Positions 32,847 through 44,812 are shown, counted from the stretch's first letter. The stretch: 64,000 nucleotides of DNA from Liolophura sinensis (GCF_032854445.1 NC_088304.1:6076001-6140000); one strand, 5' to 3'. Translations and numbers: made by a program. The notes: generated from the sequence alone by a model not told the origin.

Positions 32847-35685
32847 TTATTTCGTCTTCTTTGGGATGCAGCAAAATAGTTTCTCGATTGCTGCTCCCAG
32901 TTTCTTCTTTAGAGAAGTCTTTTGTTCAGTTTCTGTCAAAAGCAAACAAACAGATATTTAGTTTCAGTACACTCCAGTCAAATGTACATATACATCAACA
33001 GACACATCTGCCCCTGAGACTCAGTAAGGTAATTCCTGTTCTAACAATTTGCTACAGTGTACATGGGTACCAAATCAAACAAAACTTACCACTGGTTGTC
33101 TTTTTGTCCGTGATATCATTTTCGTCCTTCCCAGATATCCCTGTACTGGCTATGTTGTCCTGCAAATTTACAATATATATTATATATTTCTTGGTGAGGT
33201 AATGAAGCACAAAAATATTCGCACTTAACAATGAGTTTACTTCAGCTTTACAATAGCTTCCCTCGTGTCGTGAAATCATCAGTTCGATTTGGACACGTGG
33301 CCTGTGTACAGAGCATATGAGAAGCTATAATCATGGTAAAATCTGCGTAATCCATTTATTTTTTCTTCGACAGCATTCGTCCTACCAACTGGTGGCAGCT
33401 TACCTGCAGGAATAGAACCTTTAGCTGAGTTGAATCTATGTTTTTTGTTCCTGAAGATAGTTGCTTCACAGGCAGATGAAATTCACCCAAGGCTTTATTG
33501 TAGACAGTCCTTAATAAGGCGTCACAGCAGTCGACTGAAAGCAGAAAGATTCACACATTATTACATGTTGATTTGAACTTTGGTGGCATTATCAGTCACA
33601 GATACTTTAGCTTTAGTTATTTCTCTGTCAATAATTGTGGTTTGTTTCTTAAATGGCAACTTATATTGAAAGAAGAGTGGGGGAGAAATATGCGATGTGT
33701 GACCGACGGCACCTTTGACAAAAATTCCAACAGACAACTGGAACTCAAATCTTAAAGCTATCATAACCACCTCACCATCTTGCTTACCTTCCAGACTGGT
33801 GTGGGTGCGGAAATGTGTGGTAGCGGCCAATTCCTGCAGAAGATATTCCTTCTCTCGTTTAACACAGATGTCGGTTGTCACCAAGCGCTTCTTGTCTCTC
33901 TGCAAGAGCAATCGCGCCACAATAAAACATTTCATTCACATGGCACCTTTAATGATGGAGCAAACAACTGACTTTGGAACCAACAGGTGTTTGGGTGAAA
34001 CCTTAACCTGTTTGCTTTACCCATAAACCTGACCACTTTCATAATAAGTCAGGTATATGTGTACAGCTTACAACAGCGTATATAAAATACCATGCGACAT
34101 ATATCTGCTATAAACACCCTAGTCCATTTCTGGACACTAATATGTGTTACCATGTACCTCGGCATATATGTACAGGTGTATAACCCCGAATCATTCACCC
34201 CAAACTGATACATGACTAAGTGAATTGACTACCTGTAAGCCATCGATACGCTCCAAGTCCATCCTCAATATCCGCCCCCTGGCGTGAGATCTAATGCAAG
34301 GCTCTCCTACAACGTCAACAATAGTAACGTCTTTATTCATTAATAGGGTAAATATTCAAATAATCTAACCCAATGAATGGAGAATAGAAGACTAAGATCT
34401 CTAAACCATTACGGCAAACTGCTTCTATAACACTCAGCACAGCTTGTTCCTCGAATAGCAGATATAGGAGCAAAAAGATCTATTTAAATGCTAAATTGTA
34501 CAGGAAACTGTTTAGTAATATTTGGCGAACTATACAGGAAATGTTACCCTACATGTAAAATGCCATTTATCACACAGCGTTTCATGTATCAATATGTCAC
34601 ATTATGTTACAATATACAATATTTTACAATGTAAATTGAAGCAATAGACAACACTGTGTTACATGGAACAATGTGAAACAATGTTGTACATGAAACAACA
34701 CTGAAACATTGGAATCTACAGAAGTGTCAGATTTACTTTCTGTTTGAAAACTTCACTTACGTTCGGGACGTGGTAAAGTCTGCGACCATTCTTCTGTATG
34801 ACCTGGATCAATGGTCTTTGTACCGCTTTGGGTCTTTTCAAAATACGAAAATGATTATCAATATGGTAAACACTACCGGTCATTATGGCAAAGGAGCCTC
34901 ATTATGCAGATATTAAGTATTCATTGGATCGTATTATTTTTATACTCTGACATTCATAGTTTAGCAAAAATAAAATGCATTGATATGTGCCTTATGAACC
35001 ATGCTGACTGGATTCTAAAGCCAAATTTATGTTCATAAACATTTGTGTACAGCAACATCGATATGGTCCATATAATGTATGCAGGGGTGGTTGGGGGGAG
35101 GCTCCCGGTGCTTATTTGTAAGAAAGTAACATATAAAACTAAAGCAAACAAATGTGTGAAGGTTGTATAGGGAAACCTAGTTACCCTTGGTGAGAATGCT
35201 GGGAAACTGAGCGGATTTTGCAGAAAAAATGTCGCCCAGAAGCCTAAAAAGATTAATATACAGTTTAGACATAGATTACTCAATTTTAATTCGCGTTACA
35301 TAAAGTTTCAGTTATAGAGTGAAATTTTGTCTACCGCGTGAGAAACTGGAAATGCGTCCTCCTTCACGGTGACCCCGGGCACACGGGCCAGCTCCTCACT
35401 GGTGATGTATCTTCTGTAGGGTAGATGTTCTTCTACAGATTGGAGCTGCGGACAGATGGATACCACAATTCATTTTATACCAGTAGAGAAAAGACTGCGG
35501 ACAGAAACATTACCACTATAGAAGATTATGGGTGAATTGTTCATGTGAATGGACTACATCTATAGTTATATTTTATATATAAAAATAGATACTTATTTCA
35601 AAGGCGCTTAACAAGGTAATCAAGACAGCCTTTGACGGCACCTCCACATACCTTCTCTGGGTTAGCCATGTCCCCCTAATCAAAT
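32847..35685 (-). CDS. Uncharacterised protein, 224 aa, eight coding exons
   Basis: Coding segments in gene order are 35669-35652 (MANPEK), 35445-35335, 34833-34761, 34306-34233, 33899-33788, 33534-33404, 33159-33090 and 32932-32847. They total 675 bp, exactly 225 codons. Every junction has GT/AG and compatible phase; most donors are GTAAGT or close. The 34833 acceptor is the weakest. Sequence landmarks are 'YRRYITSEELARVPGVTV', 'RGRILRMDLERIDGLQ', 'DICVKREKEYLLQELA' and a C-terminus 'IEKLFCCIPKKTK', where a Cys pair next to lysines could allow lipid-linked membrane anchoring (inference). There is no signal peptide or transmembrane segment. I do not recognise the family. A minus-strand AATAAA about 90 bp past the stop (near 32753) may be the poly(A) signal. 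Upstream non-coding exons are proposed at 36161-36217 and from 37138. Confidence 0.8.
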
Positions 35686-36160
35686 CTGTCATTTTCAATT
35701 GGATATGGATATGTTTTTGGATATAAACAACAAATTTACATTCAAATAAGTTTATTGGACAGGAATCACATCTTTATTAGGAACATCATTATGCAAAGAC
35801 TATATATACCAAGAGGTAGTCCCAAATACCGACCATACACAAATTATTTTCAAGTGTCTTTTTTTCTCTTGAAAATAATAAAGACCACATTTACAACTAA
35901 CTTTTTGCATTCTTTCATCTGAACTTCATGTAATTCTCATGTTTTCTACCAACAGAAACTATTGATTTAGAAAGATCCCATCATGAATTAAAATTATGTT
36001 GCATATTTCAAAAACAGTGATTTTAAATAAGTAATTCCACGTTTCTATAATATAACCCAGAGGTTAACCCAAAGTCACAGGTTTGTCATTTACTTCTGTA
36101 AATGACAGGAGCATTTAACTAAACAATGAATAAATGTACTCAAACTGACGTTAGACTTAC

Positions 36161-36217
36161 TGCCAACATTTCTTATGAAACCGTCAAACTGGACGTTCAT
36201 GTTTTTAAACATCTTTC
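36161..36217 (-). other. Probable 5' UTR exon of the uncharacterised gene
   Basis: It is bounded by acceptor 'caatttcag' and donor GGCA|GTAAGT on the minus strand. It contains an ATG frame (starting MFKNMNVQFDGF) that goes out of frame or reaches a stop in the next exons, so it is more likely leader (a possible upstream ORF) than the main start. Confidence 0.45.
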
Positions 36218-36701
36218 CTGAAATTGAAATATATTACGCTCACTGAGTTATAGCAGATCACACGTGACTGTGTCAAACTCGTTAATTATATGTCATAACA
36301 GCTAAAAAACACTCTTTTCAAAGCGTGACACATCTGTATAACGTGATAGTTAATACATAGACGTAAACCGACATGATGCCATATGGCGTAGTTGCATTAA
36401 TTTTAATTCTTTAAAGGATAGACCAGTGTTATTCTAATCAAGTCCATTGTATCTACAAAGGCAATAACATGTCACTCGTCATATGTTCTTCATATCAACA
36501 TGTGAACACAGTATTCTCATATATCGGCACATGTCTATCCACAACATGTATATACAATATATTTACACAAACCCTTGCTATACCAACGAAGCCTGAACTT
36601 ACCAACTATGCGAATTCTTTGCACAGTTCTTTTCAACTAGCTGCGGTAATCACCACCAACAAACGTATTGCTGCCACATAATGTTTACTTCATAATAGAC
36701 A

Positions 36702-36744
36702 TGACGTCATCAGGAATTTCGGCCCAACAGAATAAATGACGTCA
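36702..36744. promoter_or_regulatory. Two perfect CRE octamers
   Basis: TGACGTCA occurs at 36702-36709 and 36737-36744, 35 bp apart, within the proposed first intron of the minus-strand gene. Confidence 0.5.
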
Positions 36745-37137
36745 TAAGGTTTATATTCCGCTGCACGGTCTTGGCTAATATTGATACCCTGTATATTTGA
36801 TGAATGTAAACTCCCTAAATATAACAGTCCATTAATTTAGTAAGAAGTACCTCCCGCATTCACATACATATATATCCATATATTCATGTCAACATAGCGG
36901 TTAATACCCTACTTTTGACTCTTCATAATATACGATCCCCTTATCCATATATGCGTATAAACCCTGGCATAGGCCTACGTCTATACAATGTATCTTTACA
37001 TTCATGTTTTTATTCATGTTAGATGTTTCCCTCCCCACCATCTTAAGATAGGCCTACACGTCATTTAGTTTATCAGACATCCATGGCACTCCACAGATTT
37101 GGAAAAGTCTTATATCTCATCAAAAACTGACTTACCT

Positions 37138-37200
37138 AAAAGCACGTCTTCATGTAAAGAAGCTCTTCAGAATGTTTGACGCTGATGACGCTCACGTCAT
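37138..37200 (-). other. Probable first (non-coding) exon of the uncharacterised gene
   Basis: A donor TTTTAG|GTAAGTC (minus) lies at 37137. The exon start is not defined but should fall near the CRE cluster at 37192-37237. Confidence 0.4.
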
Positions 37201-37237
37201 AGTGTGTTGACATTGACGTCATAATGTGTTGACGTCA
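37192..37237 (-). promoter_or_regulatory. CRE cluster at the putative promoter
   Basis: There are perfect TGACGTCA palindromes at 37214-37221 and 37230-37237 and a near match TCACGTCA at 37192-37199, within a tandem duplication of about 22 bp ('cgtcata-tgtgttgac'). The placement just upstream of the predicted first exon suggests CREB/ATF control (inference). Confidence 0.55.
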
Positions 37238-37239
37238 TC

Positions 37240-37829
37240 ATTCACAGAATATCTTAAAAGGCAGAAATTCGCGAAGAACCGCCTTTACCGGTTTCCTGAT
37301 TCAATAAAAATTAAAAGTAAAACTTTCATAATCTTGTTAGTAATAATTAAGCAAGAAAATACCGGTCATTATTTATAATCAGTCGGAAAGGAGTAGTCAT
37401 TTTGTAGGACCTGTAAAACATTTGATTCCGTCGAGTTAAATATGGGCTGTAATTGTTACCACCAGAAATTATAATAATTAATAAAAAAGATGACAAAAGA
37501 CTTAGTTAAATCAATTCATTTTTATTGACACAAGAGACTTGGAGGCAGGTGGCGTCGACAAAATGGAAAAGATCCTCTTTTTTTCTCCCTTTTCTCCATC
37601 CCAATGTCTTCTTCGATAAGCTGCTTTACCCATTTATGCGATGCAAATGACTTAGCCGTTAATTTGCTCCAAGCCGTGGTTCGAGTCCCTCTGGTTAATA
37701 TGTAGGATGTTAAACCGATGATCTACTGGGTACTGGAAATCAAAAAAGCCTATTAGAAAAAACGACTTAACTTTATGAGGTTAACTATGTGGGAATGTTT
37801 TACGGCATATGAGCTGTTTGTGCATTGTT
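37240..37829. other. Anonymous DNA
   Basis: Nothing is recognised; AT-rich. Confidence 0.5.
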
Positions 37830-37840
37830 TGGTCATAAGA

Positions 37841-38103
37841 TTTTTTTTTTTTGATTGGTGTTTTACGCCGTACTCAAGAATATTTCACTTATACGACGGC
37901 GGCCAGCATTATGGTGGGTGGAAACCGGGCAGAGCCCGGGGGAAACCCACGACCATCCGCAGGTTGCTGCAAGACCTTCTCACGTACGGCCGGAGAGGAA
38001 GCCAGCATGAGCTGGAATTGAACTCACAGCGACCGCATTGGTGAGAGACTCGTGGGTCATTACGCTGCGCTAGCGCTTTAACCAACTGAGCCACGGAGGC
38101 CCC
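37841..38103 (-). mobile_element. Full-length SINE, minus orientation
   Basis: It runs from a T-rich tail through 'gtactcaagaatatttcact' to the tRNA-like head ('aaccaactgagccacggagg'). Flanks 'tggtcataaga' (37830-37840) and 'tggtaataaga' (38104-38114) form an 11-bp target duplication with one mismatch. Confidence 0.93.
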
Positions 38104-38114
38104 TGGTAATAAGA

Positions 38115-38740
38115 ATGCCGCAATTTATAATTTCCTTAAACATAAATACCCACATAGGCTAATGTTGTATAATAACAGACCAGGATCCAGCAATCCAAAC
38201 GAGCGTCAGTTTATTCAGGTCTACAGTTTCCAGGTGATACTTGAGTTTGAGTATATTTGAAGTTTATTTAGATCTCGCTGAAATGGTGTCATGATGACGT
38301 CACTAAAGGTCTGACACGCTGAGAGAGAATTGTCTTCTCTGGGTCCATTAGAAAGATTTAGATAGTTTCTTGACCATTTGGGTCACACTCTTGTTAGTGT
38401 GTCTGCTAACGAGGACACAATGAGTAGCGAGAGTTGCACAGGATTCTTGTCTATATTGCGAGAGTGACCGTTGATCGACATGTTCCAGTTTGATCATAAG
38501 TTCTGTTAACAGGCAACATGAATGAATCCTTCCATCTTCCATCATGGTCTGCTCTAGTCTTTGTCCCTATCTGCGACGAACAATGTTCTTGTCAACAACA
38601 AAAAGAAAACAAAAAAAGTTTAGAACAGGAGCGAAAATTAACCAAAGCAGCAATAGAATGGTCGCTGATAACGGCTTGGGTGACCGACAAACTCATAATT
38701 GACAGCGACATTCCTTCAATTTTTTTGTAGCGTATCGTAT
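38115..38740. other. Anonymous DNA
   Basis: There is a 70-codon plus ORF (38518-38730) without recognisable features. Nothing else. Confidence 0.45.
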
Positions 38741-39695
38741 TTAAAGCGACACGGTTGCCCAAATATTAGGTATTTTTTTTATTTATTACAGAATGACATG
38801 AGTATCGGGTTACAAGCTTTTTATTAATCCCACCCCAGCATCGTACGTTAAGATAATGTTGAAAAACCAAAAAGAAATGAAAATGGAATAGTCTGAGTAT
38901 CTGAATGAGGCGCTGTCAATTCAGTGGAAATAGAGCATGCGCACAGCGCTCTGTAAATGTCACATGTAAACAAACATGGCTGATTACTCGTGTAAAAGGA
39001 GGACTTAGGACTCGCTCGTGACAGAATCAGCCAAAAACATGGGTAAATAAGAACTCCCTTCCGGTCGAATATTAATGCGGCGAAATGGCAGGTTTACAAG
39101 CAAGTCTAGAGTTGTAAGTGGTGGTCAGTTTGAACGGCGGAGTGTATTGAAGAATGAAAAGGGTCTCACGAAGCACGATGTCGCTTAGTTAGTGCTTGTT
39201 GCGCGAGTGAATGATTGACCTGCAGCTTACTTCGTGGACAACCGCGTTCGGCCTTAAAACTCTATTATAAGTAGCATTTTTAGCCAAGCTTTCTCTTTTT
39301 ATTGCATGCCAATCATGGTACAATATGTATATCTTCGGTATAATACTTAGGTGGAGCAATATCGATTGAGTAGGAAAGATAGGAACACTGTCACTGTTTT
39401 GCCACCCACACGCACCTTGCTCGACATGTTTGTTTTGACCGGAACTTTTCGAACGCTGCGCGTATGCTTCGGGCCCTTCCAGTCGAATATTAATGCGGCG
39501 AAATGGCACACCCTCTTTGTGCTGAATTCGAATAACGGCAGGACTTCTCAGGGCTCTTACAAGCTACATACTCAATAAATATTTTTTATTTCAACGTGAG
39601 TGATTTACTTTATGAACGAAGTTTAAAACTTCGTTAAGACGTCTCAATCAGAATTTGCTTAAAAATCCAAATTTTGTGCTACCCTGCCACTTTAA
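38741..39695. mobile_element. TTAA-bounded MITE-like element
   Basis: The left end 'ttaaagcgacacggttgccc' and the reverse complement of the right end 'ttaaagtggcagggtagcac' are similar inverted termini starting with TTAA, as in piggyBac-type non-autonomous elements. Inside, 'gtcgaatattaatgcggcga' occurs twice (39065 and 39482). No coding sequence is recognised. Confidence 0.55.
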
Positions 39696-39779
39696 CGCAA
39701 GTGATGCATTTTAACTTTTCATGCATGGTTAAGTTTTCTTATCAGAAGCGAAGTATTATTATCACCTTAGTACTCATAG

Positions 39780-39842
39780 TGCTGGTCGCCGTGGTATATG
39801 TACAATATTTTCGAGTACGACGTAAATCACTAATCAAATAAA
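39780..39842 (+). mobile_element. Degenerate SINE 3' end
   Basis: 'gctggtcgccgtggtat', 'attttcgagtacgacgtaaa' and 'cactaatcaaataaa' resemble the SINE tail. Confidence 0.6.
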
Positions 39843-40737
39843 AAATGAGTAAATTATAATCTCTGATTACGTGCACAAGGAACGCATCAACGTTCTATCT
39901 CCTTGCTGAAGTCCAAGGGAGCGAGGATCTATTTGCATACCAGATGGGCGACTTAGTTGTTTTGTAATAGTTCTCAAAGGACATTGCAGTTCATCCTTTT
40001 ATCCTCAAAACGATAAAAAAAACACAGACTATTCACTGTAGAGGTGGTCAGCACGCGCTACTTCACAACCAGCGATGAAATCATTTTAAAGGCCCAATGC
40101 TAGCATCTTCTTTCCTGACTTGGAAAGAAAGCATTTCGAAGGTTTTATGTGTAATTCTTCACTTAAACAGAACAGGCAAGTTTTAAGGTGAAAACCACTG
40201 ACCTTTGCCAAATTACTGGCGATCTTTCCCAAGAATGACAAACATCATGTTTATGTTCAATCAAATTATCTCCGACGAACTTAACGTAAGCTCACATAAG
40301 AGAGGGCTGTCGACCGAATCTGGCGACCCAGGCATTGAGATCTGTGGAGGCGTGGGAAGCTTGAACTCCGAGATGTGGGATCAATCCGATTGATCCCACA
40401 TCTCATGTGACCTATAGCGCTATCAAAGCCAGAACCTTACCTACCTGGCCACAATCTGCTCGCTAGCTTCATGAAATTCATGAAACATTTATTTATCTTA
40501 CAAACAACTGTTTTATTACCCATAATATCTCTCATCAGATGGAATCGTGTCGGCATTGAATACTTTTATTACACTACGAATGAGCTTTAGACTCTAAGGC
40601 GCTACAGTTGCATTTGACTCCCAGAAGTGCCATTTTAAAAACAATACAAAGCATACCGTCATTAAACAGGCGACCCAACAAGATCGAATATCACTATATG
40701 AGTAGATATATGGGCTACAGAGGACCAAATAGAAGGT
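39843..40737. other. Anonymous DNA containing a perfect hairpin
   Basis: Apart from the inverted repeat at 40370-40404 nothing is recognised. Confidence 0.5.
40370..40404. repeat. Perfect 16-bp inverted repeat with 3-bp loop
   Basis: GAGATGTGGGATCAAT, then CCG, then ATTGATCCCACATCTC; the stem has no mismatch. No U-run follows it. Confidence 0.95.
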
Positions 40738-40750
40738 TCCAATGGCATAG

Positions 40751-41017
40751 AGGGCCTCCGTGGCTCAGTCGGTTAGCGCGCTAGCGCAGCGTAATGACCC
40801 AGAAGCCTCTCACCAAAGCGGTCACTGTGAGTTCAAGACCAGCTCATGCTGCCTTCCTCTCAGGCCGTACGTGGGAATGTCTGCCAGCAACCTGCGGATG
40901 GTCGTGGGTTTCCCCCGGGCTCTGCCCGGTTTCCACCCACCATAATGCTGGCCGCCGTCGTATAAGTGAAATATTCTTGAGTACGGCGTAAAACACCAAT
41001 CAAAAAAAAAAAAAAAA
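40751..41017 (+). mobile_element. Full-length SINE with perfect target duplication
   Basis: It has the head 'ggcctccgtggctcagtcgg', a complete body and a poly(A) tail. 'tccaatggcatag' flanks it at 40738-40750 and 41018-41030 (13 bp, perfect), so insertion is recent. It serves as the reference copy for the family. Confidence 0.96.
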
Positions 41018-41030
41018 TCCAATGGCATAG

Positions 41031-42792
41031 TCTGGATTCTTGTTGCTTTTCATTTGGAAATTATGTATGTCTCTCCAAACAATAGCGTCTTATTTATTTA
41101 TGCCTAGAGATTTTGCAATATGGCATAAGTTGATCTTGGGATGGAATGGATTTAAGGTATACCTGCAGATATGCTGAAAAGCCACCAAGCGGTAAAGAAA
41201 AGGCTCTTGAGACAAAACAGTGTAAGTATGATACAGTCGCACATATACGAGGTTTAGCGCCTAACGGTTATTACTTACGGAGAGTTGATCGACCAGCAAC
41301 ATAGTAATCTTGATCAGGATGAGAACGCATCTGCTATTTAGACAAAGGTTCGACTCAATGAATAGGCTTATCAAACTTTACATCCTAGATCATTACTAGG
41401 GCTCGGATAAACTAATACTGTCTTATCCGAAAACCTCAAAAGGGCGCTGTTCAGCACCATCAGGTGTAACAGACAGATACATGTGACGCAGTGCTAGAAA
41501 AGACGGTTTACTGAGTAATAATGGTTCTGCTCAAGATAGACAAAATAGTCAACAGCGGTTCTTCGCACAATGTGACTCGCTGTTACAAACCAAGGATCAG
41601 AACACATGAAAATTAGACCACTCGTTTAACAAAATGGATATAATGCGTCACTCCGTGTATATCCTATTACAACACAGTTATCGCCGACACGCATGCTCAA
41701 GTTTGGTGCCTATATATAGTTGGCTCACACCAAGGCCATCAAGAATATTTCAGTTATACGATGGCGGCTAGCATTATGGTGGGAGAAAACAGGGTATAAC
41801 GGTGTAAAGAATGGAATGGTGGTTCTTAAGTGTCTTAAGTATCTGTCAGCGGATTATCTATACAGGGCATTCCATAAATAACAGTGCAGCAGATGAATGA
41901 CCCCATGCACTTTACCGAGTTATTGACAGCCAGATGTTTACTTAAAACATGCTACAGCTAAATGAATGACACGACGGCTCCCGTATGTGTACTGTGGGTC
42001 TTAAGCATCAGCCGGTATACAATATTTCATAAATGGAAGAAACAAATCGTAAATTTTATTGAAAAACAATTGTTTTCATTACATAAAATACCGGTATATA
42101 ACCAGGAAGAGTGGTATACAACACAGTCACGTGACTCAACTGAGAGACTTCTTGTTTTAATGTCCTATAAACAATAAATCTGTCAAGTGGAAATAATGTT
42201 GATGATATATATATATATTTTTTAGCTTAATTTTAATTAGATCATTTTATACATGGGAAAATAAATATAGGGGTTTCAGCTATAAAAGCTGTATGCGTGT
42301 ACAAAAGGTTAATGACTGCAGCAAGACTATATGTGACAATTGTGGCCCATTTTCAGTAGTATCTTTCAAACTCCACAAATACTCCCACCCATGCATTTAT
42401 TTTCACGCTCACAGTCATACACGTGAATGGTCTTCCTCAAGAAGCACACACTTTATTCAATCCCGCAAACACACGCACGCGCACACCCACATACGCACCC
42501 ACACATATCTGGACACGCATGTCTAAACGTGATATGTTATTTGGTTACATCGTTGCCGGTATAGCAAGCCGTGACATATTCATTCCCTAATTATTCTTAT
42601 GTGCATAAGAGTTGTACATATCTTACATATGCAAAAAAGACTGTTATGGCACACAGTTATGTAAATTTTTATATATATATATATATATATGCAGTTGTTT
42701 TGTAGATATATACGGTTACTGCATACTGCAGTATGTGTACAGTTTTTTTAGTATAATGTTACATGTGCAATTATTTTGTACATATTTTGCAG
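41031..42792. other. Anonymous DNA with a SINE fragment
   Basis: A minus SINE body fragment lies at about 41745-41795 ('caagaatatttcagttatac', 'ggctagcattatggtgg'). There is a CA-rich stretch near 42465-42515 and a short AT run at 42670-42690. No gene is recognised. Confidence 0.5.
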
Positions 42793-43842
42793 TCTTCAAT
42801 GCTGAAAATCTGCGTGTGGTTGACCTAGCATACTCTGGAATTCAGGATTGTACGTTTAGAGTTTCTGGCGTACCGAGTTTGACCGAGCTTGATATATCAG
42901 GCCTTGACTGCAGTGGGCTGCAGATTTTTCGAGCCCTTCCCATCACTGGAATTATTGCCGCCAAAGAATGTAGACTGGACACAGGATTTCAAAACGACAA
43001 TAAAGGTGTTGCATTCCACTCAGTAAAATGTCTCAGACGCCTTGATCTGTAAAATATCGATCTTATCAGCTTCAACCCGGAACTGTTCAAAACACTTGCT
43101 AAACTTGCTAAGCTAAGCTGGTTTATTCAAATTCCAGACTCCATCTTAGTGTCAATAGACGCTACTAATCTTAGTGTTAATAGAAACTACTAATCTTAGT
43201 GTCTTGAGGCACTCAAGAGCCTCAGTGTGTCGTCCAACGTAATGTCGTCGTTATCTTCTCAGGAAATCAGCGGCTCAGCAGCTTGCCATCTTCGGAACAT
43301 GGTAAATCATAAAGTTTGTCTTTGGGACACAACCTTTTCCTGTGTACCTGCAATACGCTAACATTCACTCACTCGCGTTTGTAGCGTATAATTTCCACAA
43401 CTACCAGTGGGCCTGCATTGTTCTGAGAAGCGTCCTAGAGAATGAGAACAATTACACTCTGTGCCTCCATGATCGTGATTTCCCCGTTGGTGTCAGCATA
43501 CAACAGAACATTGTGGACGCCGTCAACAACAGTCGGAAGGTCATCCTGGTGATCAGCAGAGCCTTCCTGACCAGTGACTGGTGTGAGTTTGAAATTCAAA
43601 TGACAGGCATGCGCATGATGAGAGATGGACGTGAGAACGCCATCATTGTGATCATGATTGAAGAGATCCCTGTGGCAGAAATGCCAAGATCGCTACTAAA
43701 TCTGTGGAAACACATCACATTTCTTCTGTGGGATAACGAACGAGCTGACGAGCCGGAATTCTGGGACAGATTACTTGAGGTGATGGCGCGTCCTCAGTTA
43801 CTCATCATCACACAACGGAAATGGGTGAATCTGAGCGTCTAA
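42793..43842 (+). pseudogene. Toll-like receptor relic: LRR fragment plus TIR domain
   Basis: After an acceptor ('catattttgcag') the frame encodes leucine-rich repeats ('NLRVVDLAYSGIQDC', 'PSLTELDISGLDCSGL') until a stop at 43050-43052. LRR-like residues continue past this stop with further stops and frame changes. The frame 43342-43842 then encodes a near-complete TIR domain: box 1-like 'AFVAYNFHNYQW' (12-23), box 2 'CLHDRDFPVG' (41-50), 'SRAFLTSDWCEFE' (72-84) and box 3 'FW' (140-141). TIR domains relay innate immune signals from receptors to MyD88-type adaptors. The transmembrane helix expected between LRR and TIR is missing, so no complete receptor can be made. An A-rich tract follows the stop at once. 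It is a decayed receptor, although expression of the TIR part alone cannot be excluded. Confidence 0.85.
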
Positions 43843-44518
43843 AAAAAAAACAAAAAAAAAAAAACGTCTTGAACCATAATGGACGTTTCCGGTCAATGAT
43901 CGCAGTATCAATTTTAAAAAAAACAGCAACATTCAACACAAACAACCAAAAGCACTGAGAAAGTATAGGCCTATTCAGTAAGGGCAGAGAAGGGAGTTAT
44001 GCAAAGAGAAGTTATGTTACAGGTGTGTCGCAAATAACCATAATTAATGCACACATGCCATTTAATGGTAAAAGAATACAGGGATTTTGCATGAAAGCTG
44101 ATAGTCTGACCTGTAATTTACTAACTCTTTTCTGGGACAATTTTACAGGTGTTGTAGACAAAATATGCATTTGGCTGAAGTACAGTATTATCAATGCGGT
44201 CAAAATGAAATAACAAGCAAAAAAAAATTTTTTTTTCCTCTCAGACATGGATCACGCTGGTATAACTGGATGTATAGCTGATGTACACCTGTCTCGAGCC
44301 GACAAGTCACGATTTTCCACTCTGAAGCATGCAATAATTGTATTTTATTTTATCGTTGCCACATTGGATAATATCGCGTCGTGATGTTCAACGCTGTGGC
44401 GTAATTAAAGAAACAAATGTAATGTAGCACACTAAACGTTCTACATCACATTTATTTTTGGTCGCATCTTAGGTAGTCTCCCCTTTGTGGTGCATTACGT
44501 CACATCGGCCGTCTGCTT
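43843..44518. other. Anonymous DNA
   Basis: It starts with an A-rich tract (43843-43864). Nothing else is recognised. Confidence 0.5.
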
Positions 44519-44812
44519 TGAATGAGTGAGTGCTTGGGGTTTAACGTCGTACTCAACAATTTTTCAGTCATGTGACGACGAGGGAATCCTTAGGGTGTAT
44601 GTAATGTGCCTCTTTGTTGTAGGGTGGATTTCCACCGCTCTTTTATCTGGTGCTGCTTCACTGAGACGACTTACCGAAGGCAAGTAAGCCGACCCGCCCG
44701 AGCCATTATACTGATATTGGTCAACCAGTCGTTGTACTATCCCCTTAATGCTGAACGCCAAGCGTGGAAGATGCAACTTCCTCTTTTAAAGTCTTATGTG
44801 TGACTCGACGCA
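44519..44812 (-). mobile_element. Dispersed repeat sharing the tail of SINE family 2
   Basis: 'gagtgcttggggtttaacgt' and 'cgtactcaacaatttttcag' are the reverse complement of the tail of 25494-25835. The body ('gatttccaccgctcttttat', 'cttactgaag'-like, 'ccttaatgctgaacgccaag') differs. A separate SINE or MITE using the same 3' end is inferred. Confidence 0.6.

Noticed and set aside
36161-36217. Start codon of the uncharacterised gene at 36212
   Set aside because: Splicing this exon to the next ones leads to an out-of-frame stop, whereas the ATG at 35669 gives perfect phase closure.
40751-40830. tRNA gene candidates at SINE heads
   Set aside because: The tRNA-like A and B boxes are followed by the SINE body with target duplications. 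The cloverleaf is degenerate and these are SINE promoters.
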